The notes under the pieces: model-generated | What the model was told of the DNA's origin: nothing | The model's input: the letters and a program-made list of their open reading frames with translations, nothing else | Database searches by the model: none | DNA from: Microbacterium ulmi | GTDB taxonomy: Bacteria > Actinomycetota > Actinomycetes > Actinomycetales > Microbacteriaceae | Direction of reading: 5' to 3' | Assembly (NCBI RefSeq): GCF_011759705.1 | Contig: NZ_JAAOZF010000001.1 | Span: 1,237,152 to 1,301,151, forward strand | Length of the DNA: 64,000 nucleotides | Made by a program: the position numbers and the translations under genes | Shown here: piece after piece, positions 34,175 through 42,515 of the stretch | Layout: the number at the start of each line of letters is the position of its first letter | Numbering within the stretch: the stretch's first letter is position 1

Positions 34175-34211
34175 GCGCTTCTGCACTACTGCAATCTCAA
34201 TGCAGAAGCGC
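34175..34211. terminator. Perfect 11-bp stem hairpin downstream of dnaB
   Basis: GCGCTTCTGCA at 34175-34185 and TGCAGAAGCGC at 34201-34211 form a perfect 11-bp stem with a 15-base loop. It lies 35 bp after the dnaB stop (leftward transcription) and separates dnaB from the catabolic island promoter. No U-run follows on either strand, so it may be a Rho-assisted terminator, RNA stabiliser or operator. A direct repeat CGGAAACTAC occurs twice between it and dnaB. Confidence 0.45.
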
Positions 34212-34245
34212 TCCGGAAACTACAGGACCTAGCCGGAAACTACGA

Positions 34246-35619
34246 CTACCCGAACTCCCCCACGGCCATATCCGTGAACCTCGAGAAGTGGCCCTGGAAC
34301 GCGACCGTGATCGTGTCCGTCGGCCCGTTGCGGTGCTTCGCGACGATGAGGTCGGCCTCGCCCTGGCGGGGGCTGTCCTTCTCGTAGGCGGCCTCGCGGT
34401 GCAGGAGCACGACCATGTCGGCGTCCTGCTCGATCGAGCCCGACTCGCGCAGATCGCTCAGCGCGGGCTTCTTGTCGGCTCGCTGCTCGGGACCGCGGTT
34501 CAGCTGCGACAGGGCGATGACGGGCACCTGCAGCTCCTTCGCGAGGAGCTTGAGCGCGCGGGAGAACTCCGAGACCTCCTGCTGGCGCGACTCGACCCGC
34601 TTGCCCGAGGTCATGAGCTGCAGGTAGTCGATCACGACCATCTTCAGGCCCGCACGCTGCTTGAGCCGCCGGCACTTCGCGCGGATCTCGACGAGCGTCA
34701 TGTTGGGGCTGTCGTCGATGTAGAGCGGGGCGTCGTTGATGCGGCCGCGGGTCGACGCGATCGTCGTCCAGTCGCGGTTGTCGAGCGTGCCCTTGCGCAT
34801 CGACTGCAGCGGGATCGCGCCCTCGGCGCTGAGCAGGCGCATCGCGATCTCGCTGCGGCCCATCTCGAGCGAGAACACGATCGTCGGCATGTCGTGCTTG
34901 ATGGCGGACGCGCGCGCGAAGTCGAGAGCGAGGGTCGACTTTCCCATCGCGGGGCGCGCGGCGATGATGATCAGCTGGCCGGCGTGCAGGCCGTTGGTGA
35001 GCTGGTCGAGCCCCTGGAAGCCTGTCGGGATGCCGGTCATCTGGCCGTCACGGCCGCGGGCCGCCTCGATCTCGTCGACCGCGGCATCGACGGCTACCGT
35101 GAGCGGCACGTAGTCCTCGGCCGCCTCGGTGCCCGTCACGGAGTAGATCTCGGCCTGCGCGTTGTTGACGAGGTCGAGCGCCTCGCCCTGACCCGAGTAG
35201 CCCATCTGGACGATGCGCGTGCCGGCCTCGACGAGGCGGCGCAGGAGAGCCCGCTCGGAGACGATGCCGGCGTAGTACCCGGCGTTCGCGGCGGTCGGCA
35301 CGATCGAGGTGAGCGTGTGCAGATAGTCGGCGCCGCCCGCGCGCTGCAGCTCGCCCGTCTTGATGAGCTCGTCGGTGACGGCCACGACGTCTGTGGGCTC
35401 GCCGTGCGAGTAGAGCGAGAGGATCGCCTCGAAGATCAGCTCGTGCTTGGGGATGTAGAAGTCCGCGCCTCGCAGCGTCTCGATGACGTCGGCGACGGCA
35501 TCCTTCGACAGCAGCATGCCCCCGAGCGCGCTCTGCTCGGCCAGGACGTCGTGCGGAGGCGTGCGCTCGTGCTCGCGGGGTCCGCCCAGACGTTCTTCCG
35601 AGATGTCGGCGATCGACAT
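34246..35619 (-). CDS. dnaB: Replicative DNA helicase DnaB
   Basis: A 457-residue hexameric helicase that unwinds DNA ahead of the replisome. The N-terminal DnaB domain starts PPHDVLAEQSALGGMLL (residues 21-37). The RecA-like C-terminal domain has Walker A ARPAMGKST near residues 221-229, Walker B VVIDYLQL and the DnaB-specific LSQLNRGPEQR and GSIEQDADMV segments. No intein is present. ATG at 35619 has GGAGG with a suitable spacer; an alternative upstream start at 35664 is unlikely. It sits downstream of the rpsF-rplI operon as in many actinobacteria, but with two opposite-strand genes between. The upstream region carries several DnaA-box-like sequences. Confidence 0.97.
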   Translation of the reverse strand: MSIADISEERLGGPREHERTPPHDVLAEQSALGGMLLSKDAVADVIETLRGADFYIPKHELIFEAILSLYSHGEPTDVVAVTDELIKTGELQRAGGADYLHTLTSIVPTAANAGYYAGIVSERALLRRLVEAGTRIVQMGYSGQGEALDLVNNAQAEIYSVTGTEAAEDYVPLTVAVDAAVDEIEAARGRDGQMTGIPTGFQGLDQLTNGLHAGQLIIIAARPAMGKSTLALDFARASAIKHDMPTIVFSLEMGRSEIAMRLLSAEGAIPLQSMRKGTLDNRDWTTIASTRGRINDAPLYIDDSPNMTLVEIRAKCRRLKQRAGLKMVVIDYLQLMTSGKRVESRQQEVSEFSRALKLLAKELQVPVIALSQLNRGPEQRADKKPALSDLRESGSIEQDADMVVLLHREAAYEKDSPRQGEADLIVAKHRNGPTDTITVAFQGHFSRFTDMAVGEFG

Positions 35620-35837
35620 AGGGCGTGTCCTCCAGGGATTGGGGTGGGGCGCGTCGGCACGCACGGGGAGAAGCAGGGCGCACTGGACGCTGGCTCAGGA
35701 TGCCGCGGCACCCCGCTCCGTCCTGCTCTCAGCAGAGCACGGACCCCTGACATCCGCTCCGCGTCGAACCGATTTCCGTCGCCCCCGATGGGCCGCACCC
35801 CACGCTAAGGACGCCTCATCGAGGGCGCAACCTACCC

Positions 35838-36035
35838 TGTGGATAACTATGTGGACAATCTGCGCGAAACGCCGTGCAGCCTGTGTACAGCACCTGTGGA
35901 GAACGTGTCGACAACGCGCGAAATCTCCGCGAAACATGCCCGCTGACCAGGGATTATTCCGCTCACATGCTGTGGAACGAGATGTGATTGAAGTCGCGGT
36001 TGAAGGTTGACCACTCGCGACGCATCTGTGCACAA
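35838..36035. promoter_or_regulatory. Cluster of DnaA-box-like 9-mers upstream of dnaB
   Basis: The 610-bp gap between dnaB and the rightward surface gene contains one perfect DnaA box (TGTGGATAA at 35838-35846). Near matches follow at 35850-35858 (TGTGGACAA), 35895-35903 (TGTGGAGAA), 35906-35914 (TGTCGACAA) and 36027-36035 (TGTGCACAA). The first two are 12 bp apart in the same direction. The cluster could let DnaA regulate dnaB or titrate DnaA. The rest of the gap shows no gene. Confidence 0.5.
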
Positions 36036-36229
36036 TTCCGCCGCTCTTCCCGCGATCGGGTTCTCGACGAGCGGCCACACGCCGTCGGAGATGCCGCCCC
36101 CTCGAGGATCGCTGTGCGTGCCACAGGCACTGGACGCCGCCGCCGCGCCGCGCTAGCGTGAGAGATCCAGGCACCCCTTACGCACGACCCGATCGGATCG
36201 TGCGGCGCTATCCGTCGTAGGAGGTGACC

Positions 36230-37201
36230 GTGGAGACCGCAGCGAAGCCGATGCCGAGGCTCGGGCGACTGGCCCTTCTGGGCGTGAGCCTCGCGATCGC
36301 CTGGCTCGCCGTGTCGGTCGTGCTGGGGTGGGGTTTCGCACAGGCCAGCGCCGACGACCGCGATCAGCAGACCGGCGCTGTCGCCTCGCTTCTGGACTCC
36401 GTCGGTGCGGCAGCGACCGGACTCCTCGGGGATGTCGTCTCCGATGTCCCCGAGATCATCGAGCTTCCAGCCACTCCCGCTCCCGCCGCCGCACCGGCTC
36501 CGCCGGCCCCTGCGCCAGCTCCAGCACCAGCACGGCCATCAGGCCCGGCCCCTGCGCCCGCCCCGGTCCCATCCGCGCACGACATCGTCACGACCGTCGC
36601 ACCGGTCACGGCCCCGGCGCTCGATCTCGTTCCGAGCGACGCCGTCACAGCGGTCGCCGGTGACCTCGTCGATCTCGCAGAGAGCGTGCCGGTGGTCGGA
36701 CAGATCGTCGCCGAGACGGGCCTGGACGACCTCGTCGAGGACGCCGGTGACCTCATCGACACGGCGCTGTCGGCGATCACGCCTGCCGACGGCGCGTCGC
36801 CCGTGCCAGACAGTCCGGCGGGCACGGTGCCCGGCTCGACCCTTCCTGCGGCGCCGCAGCCCGGCGTGCTGGCCGACCCGGCCGCGGCCGCTGCCGTACC
36901 GCTCGTCCACCGGGTCGTCCTCCCGGTGCACACCCCGTCCGTCGGCCACGGCATCCCGCCCGCCGTCGGTGAGGCGCATCTCGCCGGCGGAGGCGATCCG
37001 CGCAGTCCGGACTCTCCGCTCACAGGTGGACTCTGTCCATCGACCGTCGCCTCAGGACCCGGCGGTGCGGGTCCCGGCGCCTGGACGCTCGCCGCCCTCG
37101 ATCCGCATGACGCACACCGTGCCTGGGTGCGCCATGCCGGACCCGAGGACGAGCACGCGCCTCCGGCGCCCACGTCATCCACCGACGTCTCCCCTGACTG
37201 A
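36230..37201 (+). CDS. Pro/Ala-rich secreted or membrane-anchored protein
   Basis: A 323-residue protein with an N-terminal hydrophobic helix (about residues 11-32) that could be a signal peptide or anchor. A low-complexity run of Pro-Ala repeats follows (about residues 78-115), then an acidic helical region (DLVDLAESVPVVGQIVAETG) and a Pro/Gly/His-rich tail with one Cys. Such composition suits a wall-spanning surface protein. GTG at 36230 is preferred to GTG at 36224 because AGGAGG lies five bases upstream. It precedes the chaplin-like repeat gene by 89 bp on the same strand, so they may be expressed together. No homologous family was recognised. Confidence 0.65.
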   Translation: METAAKPMPRLGRLALLGVSLAIAWLAVSVVLGWGFAQASADDRDQQTGAVASLLDSVGAAATGLLGDVVSDVPEIIELPATPAPAAAPAPPAPAPAPAPARPSGPAPAPAPVPSAHDIVTTVAPVTAPALDLVPSDAVTAVAGDLVDLAESVPVVGQIVAETGLDDLVEDAGDLIDTALSAITPADGASPVPDSPAGTVPGSTLPAAPQPGVLADPAAAAAVPLVHRVVLPVHTPSVGHGIPPAVGEAHLAGGGDPRSPDSPLTGGLCPSTVASGPGGAGPGAWTLAALDPHDAHRAWVRHAGPEDEHAPPAPTSSTDVSPD

Positions 37202-37290
37202 TTCCGCCCTCGCCGCCCCCTGAGGGCGGCAGAGCATCCAGGCGCCCTTCAGCGCTATCGATCGGTCAACCCACAAAAGGGAGCACGACT

Positions 37291-38766
37291 ATGCGCACTT
37301 TCATCAAGCGCGCCCTCTGGGGCACGCTTCTCGCCGGCGGCATCGCGCTGCTCGGCGCGACGGCCGCGAACGCCGCCGAGACGGACGGCGAGGGCGGCCT
37401 GCTCTCGGGCACGCAGAGCCTCGTCGACGTCGCCATCCCCGTCACGGTCAGCGGAGCATCCGTCTCGGCGGTCGGCGATGCCGGCAGCCAGGACGCCGCG
37501 GCCCCCGCGGCGGCGCCCGCATCCACGTCGCCGGCGACGACGAGCGGGACGGATGCCACGGCATCCGGATCGCAGGCGATCGCAGGCATCAGCGTTCCCG
37601 TCACGGTGACGGGCTCGGCGGTCTCGCTCGTCGGAGACAGCTCGACCGAGGGGGCCTCGCCCGCTCCCGCCGCGGCTCCAGCCGCGTCCGAGACGTCGTC
37701 GTCGACCTCGGGGGAGGACGGCCTCCTCTCGGGAACTCAGGGAGCCGTCGCCGTCACCGCCCCCGTGCAGGTCTCGGGCAACGCCGTCTCGGTGCTCGGC
37801 GACAGCACGACGGATGCCGCGGCACCCGCTGCCGCTCCATCTGAGCCGACCACGCCCGCCTCGGGCGGCACGACCAGCGGCACGGATTCCACCGCAGGCG
37901 GAACCCAGATCACAGCACCTGTCGCCGCCCCTATCACGGCCACGGGAACCGCCGTCTCCGTCCTCGGCGACAGCGCCGGCGCCGCCGCCACGGCACCGAC
38001 GCCGGCACCGGCGCCGCCAGCGCCGGGCGGCACGACGACCGGCACGGACTCGACCCTCGGCGGAACCCAGGTGGCCGCACCGATCACGGCGCCCGTCACC
38101 GCGACCGGCAACGCGATCTCGGTGCTCGGCGACAGCACGACGGATGCCGCGGCACCCGCTGCCGCTCCGGCTGAACCGACCACGCCGTCCTCGGGCGGCA
38201 CGACCAGCGGCACGGACTCGACCGCAGGAGGAACCCAGATCACGGCACCCGTCGCCGCCCCCATCACGGCCACCGGAACCGCCGTCTCCGTCCTCGGGGA
38301 CAGCACGAGCACGAGCGCCGCGGCACCCGCTGCCGCACCGGCCGCTGTGGAACCCGGAGCCACGACCGACGGCGGCGGATCGACCCTCGGCGGAACCCAG
38401 GTCACCGCGCCGCTCGCGGTGCCGCTCACCCTCGACGGGACGGCGGTCTCCGTGGTCGGCGACAGCACGACCGTCACGCCCGCGACGCCGAGCGCGCCGG
38501 GGGACCCGAGCAGCCCCGGCGATCCCGGCACGCCCGGCGATCCCGGCACGCCCGCCGACCCCGGCCCCGGCCCCGACTCCGACCCCGGCACCCCCGTCAC
38601 CGGGACCCCCGCAGGCGTCGGCGGCGCCGTCGGGTGGGCGGCGGCATCCGGTGCTCTACGACTCGCCTCGACGGGAGGGATGGACGCGCTCCCCGCGCTG
38701 CTGACGGGCCTCGGGCTCCTCGCAGCGGGAACGGGCGCGTTCGTGTCGCGGCGGCGCTCCGCGTGA
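37291..38766 (+). CDS. Chaplin-like repeat protein with LAxTG-type sorting signal
   Basis: A 491-residue surface protein. A signal peptide ends about residue 29 (ANAAE). Seven imperfect repeats of about 55 residues follow, each with a hydrophobic core like APVTATGNAISVLGDST and an Ala/Pro/Ser/Thr linker. The core resembles the GNxVSVxGDS element of chaplins but lacks their paired Cys. A Pro-Gly-Asp wall-spanning region, a sorting-signal-like LASTGG, a hydrophobic helix and a final RRRSA complete the pattern; LAxTG is the type preferred by class E sortases of high-GC actinobacteria. Self-assembly at the cell surface is a reasonable inference. Confidence 0.75.
   Translation: MRTFIKRALWGTLLAGGIALLGATAANAAETDGEGGLLSGTQSLVDVAIPVTVSGASVSAVGDAGSQDAAAPAAAPASTSPATTSGTDATASGSQAIAGISVPVTVTGSAVSLVGDSSTEGASPAPAAAPAASETSSSTSGEDGLLSGTQGAVAVTAPVQVSGNAVSVLGDSTTDAAAPAAAPSEPTTPASGGTTSGTDSTAGGTQITAPVAAPITATGTAVSVLGDSAGAAATAPTPAPAPPAPGGTTTGTDSTLGGTQVAAPITAPVTATGNAISVLGDSTTDAAAPAAAPAEPTTPSSGGTTSGTDSTAGGTQITAPVAAPITATGTAVSVLGDSTSTSAAAPAAAPAAVEPGATTDGGGSTLGGTQVTAPLAVPLTLDGTAVSVVGDSTTVTPATPSAPGDPSSPGDPGTPGDPGTPADPGPGPDSDPGTPVTGTPAGVGGAVGWAAASGALRLASTGGMDALPALLTGLGLLAAGTGAFVSRRRSA
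37399..38475 (+). repeat. Seven tandem ~55-codon repeats, partly duplicated as pairs
   Basis: The coding repeats align as seven units. Units 3-4 (from about 37741) and 5-6 (from about 38068) match closely over about 327 bp, including an unbroken identical stretch around GACGGATGCCGCGGCACC, so a two-unit block duplicated recently. Copy number may vary among strains. Confidence 0.7.
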
Positions 38767-38820
38767 TGTGCGCGGGACGAACGGCGGTCCCCAGCGCCGC
38801 GTCCCGCAACGCGTGAGCGC

Positions 38821-38853
38821 GCGGGAGGGTCCGTCCCCAGCGGGCCCTCCCGC
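38821..38853 (+). terminator. GC-rich hairpin after the chaplin-like gene
   Basis: GCGGGAGGG (38821-38829) pairs with CCCTCCCGC (38845-38853), a 9-bp stem with a 15-base loop, about 55 bp after the stop at 38766. A second hairpin, GCGGGACG/CGTCCCGC at 38772-38807, lies immediately after the stop. No strong U-run follows either, as is common in high-GC actinobacteria. Confidence 0.5.
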
Positions 38854-38940
38854 ATTCACTCCGCGCCGGGTGCGAGGGAGGCGGCATGCCTGGATCGCCG
38901 ACCCCGCACCCGGCGCGGTCCTGCGCCGGGACGGCAGAAT

Positions 38941-38966
38941 GCCGCGACCCCCGGAGGGGCCGCGGC
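38941..38966 (-). terminator. Hairpin downstream of rplI
   Basis: A nearly perfect stem-loop (GCCGCG-A-CCCC ... GGGG-C-CGCGGC) lies 16 bp beyond the rplI stop in its direction of transcription. It is likely the end of the rpsF-ssb-rpsR-rplI transcript. The tail is ATTCTG rather than poly-U. Confidence 0.5.
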
Positions 38967-38981
38967 ATCCGTCGATCGTGC

Positions 38982-39434
38982 CTACTTGGCGGCGACGACC
39001 TGCAGCGTGATCACGGCGGTCACGTCGTCGCGCAGACGAACCGTGGCCTCGTGCTCGCCGACCGACTTGATCGGCGAGGGGATCGAGATCTTGCGCTTGT
39101 CGAGCTCGCCGAGGCCCGCGGCCTTGACGGCGTCGGCGACGTGGTCGGTCTTGACCGAGCCGAACAGACGCCCCTCGGCGCCGGCCTTGACGGCCAGCTT
39201 GACCTTGTTGGACTCGAGGGTCTCCTTGAGCGCAACGGCGTCCTCGTGCGCGTGGATCGCACGCGCCTCGCGCGCGGCGCGGATCGACGAGACCTGCTTC
39301 TCGCCACCGCGGGTCCATGCGACCGCGAAGCCCTGGGGGATGAGGTAGTTGCGGGCGTACCCGTTCTTGACCTCGACAACGTCACCGGCGCTTCCGAGCC
39401 CGGCGACCTCGTTCGTGAGAATCAGCTTTGCCAT
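38982..39434 (-). CDS. rplI: 50S ribosomal protein bL9
   Basis: A 150-residue ribosomal protein. The N-terminal domain that binds 23S rRNA begins [20 protein letters not shown] and contains [15 protein letters not shown]; a long connecting helix (about residues 42-77) and the C-terminal domain ([16 protein letters not shown]) follow. Length is normal. It is the last gene of the rpsF-ssb-rpsR-rplI operon, 10 bp after rpsR. Confidence 0.98.
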   Translation of the reverse strand: MAKLILTNEVAGLGSAGDVVEVKNGYARNYLIPQGFAVAWTRGGEKQVSSIRAAREARAIHAHEDAVALKETLESNKVKLAVKAGAEGRLFGSVKTDHVADAVKAAGLGELDKRKISIPSPIKSVGEHEATVRLRDDVTAVITLQVVAAK

Positions 39435-39444
39435 CGGGTGCTCC

Positions 39445-39699
39445 TTAGCGGCCAGCGCCGGCGTAGGGCAGGAGCGCCATCTCGCGCGCGTTCTTGATCG
39501 CCTTGGCGATCAGACGCTGCTCCTGCACCGAGACACCGGTGATACGACGGGCGCGGATCTTCCCGCGCTCCGAGATGAACTTGCGAAGAGTGGCGACGTC
39601 CTTGTAGTCGATGACGCCGACACGGATCGCCTTCGCGGGGGCCGCGTTCTTCGCGCCCTTCCGCGGCTTCCGGCGGTCGCCGGTTGCCTTTCCAGCCAT
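39445..39699 (-). CDS. rpsR: 30S ribosomal protein bS18
   Basis: An 84-residue basic protein that partners bS6 on the platform of the small subunit. [25 protein letters not shown] and [21 protein letters not shown] are diagnostic. No Cys-rich zinc motif is present, so this is the zinc-independent form. The gene lies between ssb and rplI with short spacers. Confidence 0.98.
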   Translation of the reverse strand: MAGKATGDRRKPRKGAKNAAPAKAIRVGVIDYKDVATLRKFISERGKIRARRITGVSVQEQRLIAKAIKNAREMALLPYAGAGR

Positions 39700-39754
39700 G
39701 GTGTTTCCTTAGTTGTGAGAGTTGATTCGACGGATGCCGCGGCATCCGGATGCC

Positions 39755-40270
39755 TTAGAAGGGCGTGTCGTCGCCATAGGCGCCGGGAGCGCTCCACGCG
39801 TCTGCGCCGCCCGTCGCCGACCCGGGGGTCGACCACGGCTCGTCGGCGACCTGTGCGCGCTGCTGACCGCCGCCGAACTGGCCGCCGCCACCGCCGCCAC
39901 CGCCGCCCGCTGCGCGGGTGACCTGAGCGGTCGCGTACCGCAGCGACGGGCCGATCTCATCGACCTCGAGCTCGATCGCGGTGCGGTTCTGACCCTCGCG
40001 ATCCTGGTAGCTGCGCTGCTTGAGGCGGCCGGTCGCGACGACCCGCATGCCCTTCGTCAGCGAGCCGGCGACGTGCTCGGCGAACTCGCGCCATACGCTC
40101 GCGCGGAGGAACAGCGCCTCGCCGTCCTTCCACTCGTTCGCGGCGCGGTCGAAGTTGCGCGGCGTGGACGCGATCGTGAAGTTCGCGACAGGGAGTCCGT
40201 TCTGCGTGTAGCGCAGCTCGGGATCAGCCGTGAGGTTGCCCACCACGGTGATGATCGTCTCGCCGGCCAT
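39755..40270 (-). CDS. ssb: Single-stranded DNA-binding protein
   Basis: A 171-residue SSB. The OB-fold covers residues 1 to about 115 ([21 protein letters not shown], then [25 protein letters not shown]). A flexible Gly/Gln linker follows, and the acidic tip ends DDTPF, the site that recruits replication and repair partners. It is placed 5 bp downstream of rpsF, the conserved arrangement. Confidence 0.97.
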   Translation of the reverse strand: MAGETIITVVGNLTADPELRYTQNGLPVANFTIASTPRNFDRAANEWKDGEALFLRASVWREFAEHVAGSLTKGMRVVATGRLKQRSYQDREGQNRTAIELEVDEIGPSLRYATAQVTRAAGGGGGGGGGQFGGGQQRAQVADEPWSTPGSATGGADAWSAPGAYGDDTPF

Positions 40271-40275
40271 CGACG

Positions 40276-40659
40276 TTACGCGTCCTGCTTGACGGGCTTG
40301 GCGGGACGGGCGGCCTTGCGGGCGGCCTTCTCCTCCGAGCGCTTCGCCTCGGCGGCGACGAGCGCGATGGCCTCTTCGGCGCGGAGGACCTTGGTGCGCA
40401 TGATCTGCTCGCTCAGGTTCAGCTGGCGGTCGAGCTCCTGCGTCGCGTCGCTCGTGGCGGTGAAGTTGACGACGGCGTAGATGCCCTCGGTCTTCTTCTG
40501 GATCTCGTAGGCGAGACGGCGCTTGCCCCAGATGTCGACCTTGTCGATCGAGCCACCATCGTTCGTGATGACCTTCAGGAACTTGTCGAGGTTCGGGGCG
40601 ACCTGGCGCTCATCGATCTCAGGGCTCAGGATGACCATGAGTTCGTACTGGTGCGTCAC
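40276..40659 (-). CDS. rpsF: 30S ribosomal protein bS6
   Basis: A 127-residue protein of the ferredoxin-like S6 fold. [19 protein letters not shown] at the start, [27 protein letters not shown] in the centre and a Lys/Ala-rich C-terminal tail are typical. The start is GTG at 40659 with a strong AAGGAGG upstream. It is the first gene of the operon; the 5' leader contains a hairpin that may be the S6:S18 autoregulatory element. Confidence 0.98.
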   Translation of the reverse strand: MTHQYELMVILSPEIDERQVAPNLDKFLKVITNDGGSIDKVDIWGKRRLAYEIQKKTEGIYAVVNFTATSDATQELDRQLNLSEQIMRTKVLRAEEAIALVAAEAKRSEEKAARKAARPAKPVKQDA

Positions 40660-40686
40660 TAACCCACCTCCTTCGGACTAGAACGG

Positions 40687-40707
40687 CTGCCAGGCATTTC
40701 CCGGCAG
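40687..40707 (-). promoter_or_regulatory. Hairpin in the rpsF leader (possible S6:S18 regulatory RNA)
   Basis: On the transcript CTGCC pairs with GGCAG around GGGAAATGCCT, about 28 bases upstream of the rpsF start codon and just before its Shine-Dalgarno sequence. Bacterial rpsF leaders often carry a stem-loop with a CCG element bound by the S6-S18 complex; CCG occurs in and after this stem. The rest of the 316-bp gap (40660-40975) holds no gene. Confidence 0.35.
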
Positions 40708-40975
40708 CAGGAGGGTGTGTGCACGTGTCGCGGGCTCATGCGCCCTGTATCCCATCGGTGAGATCAGTTGCGCTGCCGGACAACCTGTACAGTCTAGCGG
40801 ATGACCTGCCGGAGGCGGAATCGGCCGCAACAGTGATGCCGTGATGGCGGGAGCCCGCCATGGCGGGATGCCGGGATGCACGGGCACCGGGCAGGGTGCG
40901 CCCCCGCACCCCCTGCGACGGCGTGCGCCAGGACGGCGCGGGCGTGCGCGAGCGCCGCGCGGGTAGCGTGGCGTC

Positions 40976-41968
40976 ATGAAGTGGACGGCGGACGTCACCG
41001 ACGGCGACTGGATCCGGGAGCGCCTCGACGTGCCGTGGCGCGCGACGATGCACGACGTCGTGCCGCACGGGTTCGCCGCGTACGCGCGCATCTTCCACCC
41101 CGCCCGCCGAGACCGCCCCGTCGGCGACGAGTGGCCGGGCCTGCCGTACGCGAAGCACAGGCGCGAGTGGGACGCCTTCCAGGCGCGCGACCCGGAGATC
41201 GTCGACGAGCGCGTGAGCTGGGCGACGACGGCGGTCGCGATGGGGACCACGATGCACACGGGCGCGCAGTGGCATCGCCTCGTCGCGCCCGGGCGCATCG
41301 TCGAGAACGAGGACGGACCGCGGGATGCCGCGGGCTGGCGCTACGGCGACCCCGAGCAGGGCGACCTGGCGCCCGATCTCGTCGCCGTCGTCGCCGGGCA
41401 TCTCGCCGCGCACACGACGACGCCCGACGACGGTCGCGTCGCCCTGTGGGAAGGCTTCGGCGCGCTCGTCGGATTCTTCGGCGAGTCGCCGTCGCGCGTC
41501 TTCTTCCAGATCGGCGCGCCCGAGTCCGGCGAGCTCGCACACCACAACACGATGCTCGGCCGCTCCTTCAGGGACCGGCTCAACAACGTGTTCCGCAAGC
41601 CGCAGTGGCAGGACGGCATCCTCTCGCGCGAGATCTCCGAGGGGCCGCGCCTGCAGCTGCCGGGTCGCGACTACCTGCTCTTCCGCGGCGGCGTGTCCGA
41701 GCTCGCCGATCCCGGCTGGGTGCTCAGGATGCCGTGGCGCGACCGGATCGCGGAGGAGCACGGCTTCCCGCCGGCCGCGCATTCGCCGAGCCTCGTGTGG
41801 CCGGCCGACCGTTCGTGGGTGCTCGTGACGGAGGTCGACTACGACTCGACGATCGTCGGCGGGAGGCCCGAGCTCATCCGAGCGCTGTGCTCCGACCCGC
41901 GACTGGAGGCGCTCCCCGTGCGCGAGGGGACGGCGCTCACGTGGGATGCGGACGACGTCAACCGCTGA
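40976..41968 (+). CDS. Conserved hypothetical protein (330 aa)
   Basis: A soluble 330-residue protein without signal peptide or membrane segment. It begins MKWTADVTDGDWIRERLD and has recurring aromatic motifs such as FAAYARIFHPARRD, ALWEGFG and PSLVWPADRSWVLVTEVDYDSTIVGG. The pattern suggests a defence/SMI1-like or actinobacterial house protein but no domain was firmly recognised. TAGCGT lies just upstream of the ATG without a Shine-Dalgarno sequence, suggesting a leaderless mRNA. It stands alone between the ribosomal operon and the lipoprotein gene. Confidence 0.75.
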   Translation: MKWTADVTDGDWIRERLDVPWRATMHDVVPHGFAAYARIFHPARRDRPVGDEWPGLPYAKHRREWDAFQARDPEIVDERVSWATTAVAMGTTMHTGAQWHRLVAPGRIVENEDGPRDAAGWRYGDPEQGDLAPDLVAVVAGHLAAHTTTPDDGRVALWEGFGALVGFFGESPSRVFFQIGAPESGELAHHNTMLGRSFRDRLNNVFRKPQWQDGILSREISEGPRLQLPGRDYLLFRGGVSELADPGWVLRMPWRDRIAEEHGFPPAAHSPSLVWPADRSWVLVTEVDYDSTIVGGRPELIRALCSDPRLEALPVREGTALTWDADDVNR

Positions 41969-42002
41969 CGACGCCTCGGCCGGCCCTCCCGGTCGCGCCG
42001 GT

Positions 42003-42515
42003 CTACTGCTCGGAGTCCTCCTCGGCGATGCGCCCGGCATCGCCGGGGACGCAGACGGCGGAGCCCTCGAGGTAGTAGCCGTTCGGACCGGTCGAGAACG
42101 ACAGCGAGCGCACGGGGCCGCCGATGCCGTAGACGACGGCGATGGCGTCGTCCACGACGCGGACCTGCATCCCGCGCTCCTCCCAGTCGGCGGCGACCTT
42201 CGCGGCATCCGCAGCCGGGTCGTCGCCGACGACCGCCGTGAACTCGCCGTAGGCGTACGAGACGCCGTCGGTGCCCTCGTCGGTCGTGCACGTCTCGGGG
42301 TCGGGCTCGTGGTTGCGGGACCATCCATCGACGCCGAGGAGCGCCGTCGTCGCGTCGATGACCTCGACCAGCCTGTCTCGGGATTCGTGCGGTGTCATGG
42401 CTTCCTCTCGTGGGGCGCATCCGCTCAGCGCGACGGTCGCGACGGTCAACGTCGCGATCGCCATCGCCGCGAGGACGCTGCGCCGGATGCCGCGCGCGCT
42501 GCCGTGTTCAGCCAC
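42003..42515 (-). CDS. Lipoprotein downstream of the DUF1023 hydrolase
   Basis: A 170-residue exported lipoprotein. The signal region GIRRSVLAAMAIATLTVATVALSGC ends in a lipobox with Cys near residue 33. The mature part is acidic with Cys pairs in PETCTTDE and SAVCVPGD, probably a disulfide. The GTG at 42515 is preceded by GGAGG, and its first 8 bases overlap the 3' end of the hydrolase gene. Close coupling to a WxG-type hydrolase gene suggests a periplasmic partner or immunity-like role, which is speculative. Confidence 0.72.
   Translation of the reverse strand: MAEHGSARGIRRSVLAAMAIATLTVATVALSGCAPREEAMTPHESRDRLVEVIDATTALLGVDGWSRNHEPDPETCTTDEGTDGVSYAYGEFTAVVGDDPAADAAKVAADWEERGMQVRVVDDAIAVVYGIGGPVRSLSFSTGPNGYYLEGSAVCVPGDAGRIAEEDSEQ

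Noticed and set aside
35838..36035. Chromosomal oriC
   Set aside because: The DnaA-box cluster is suggestive, but there is no dnaA or dnaN next to it and no clear AT-rich unwinding region. In this phylum oriC lies at dnaA-dnaN, expected beyond the parA end of the window.
37399..38600. CRISPR-like array
   Set aside because: The regular repeats are in frame within an open coding sequence with a signal peptide and sorting signal; units vary by codon-level substitutions and there are no unique spacers.
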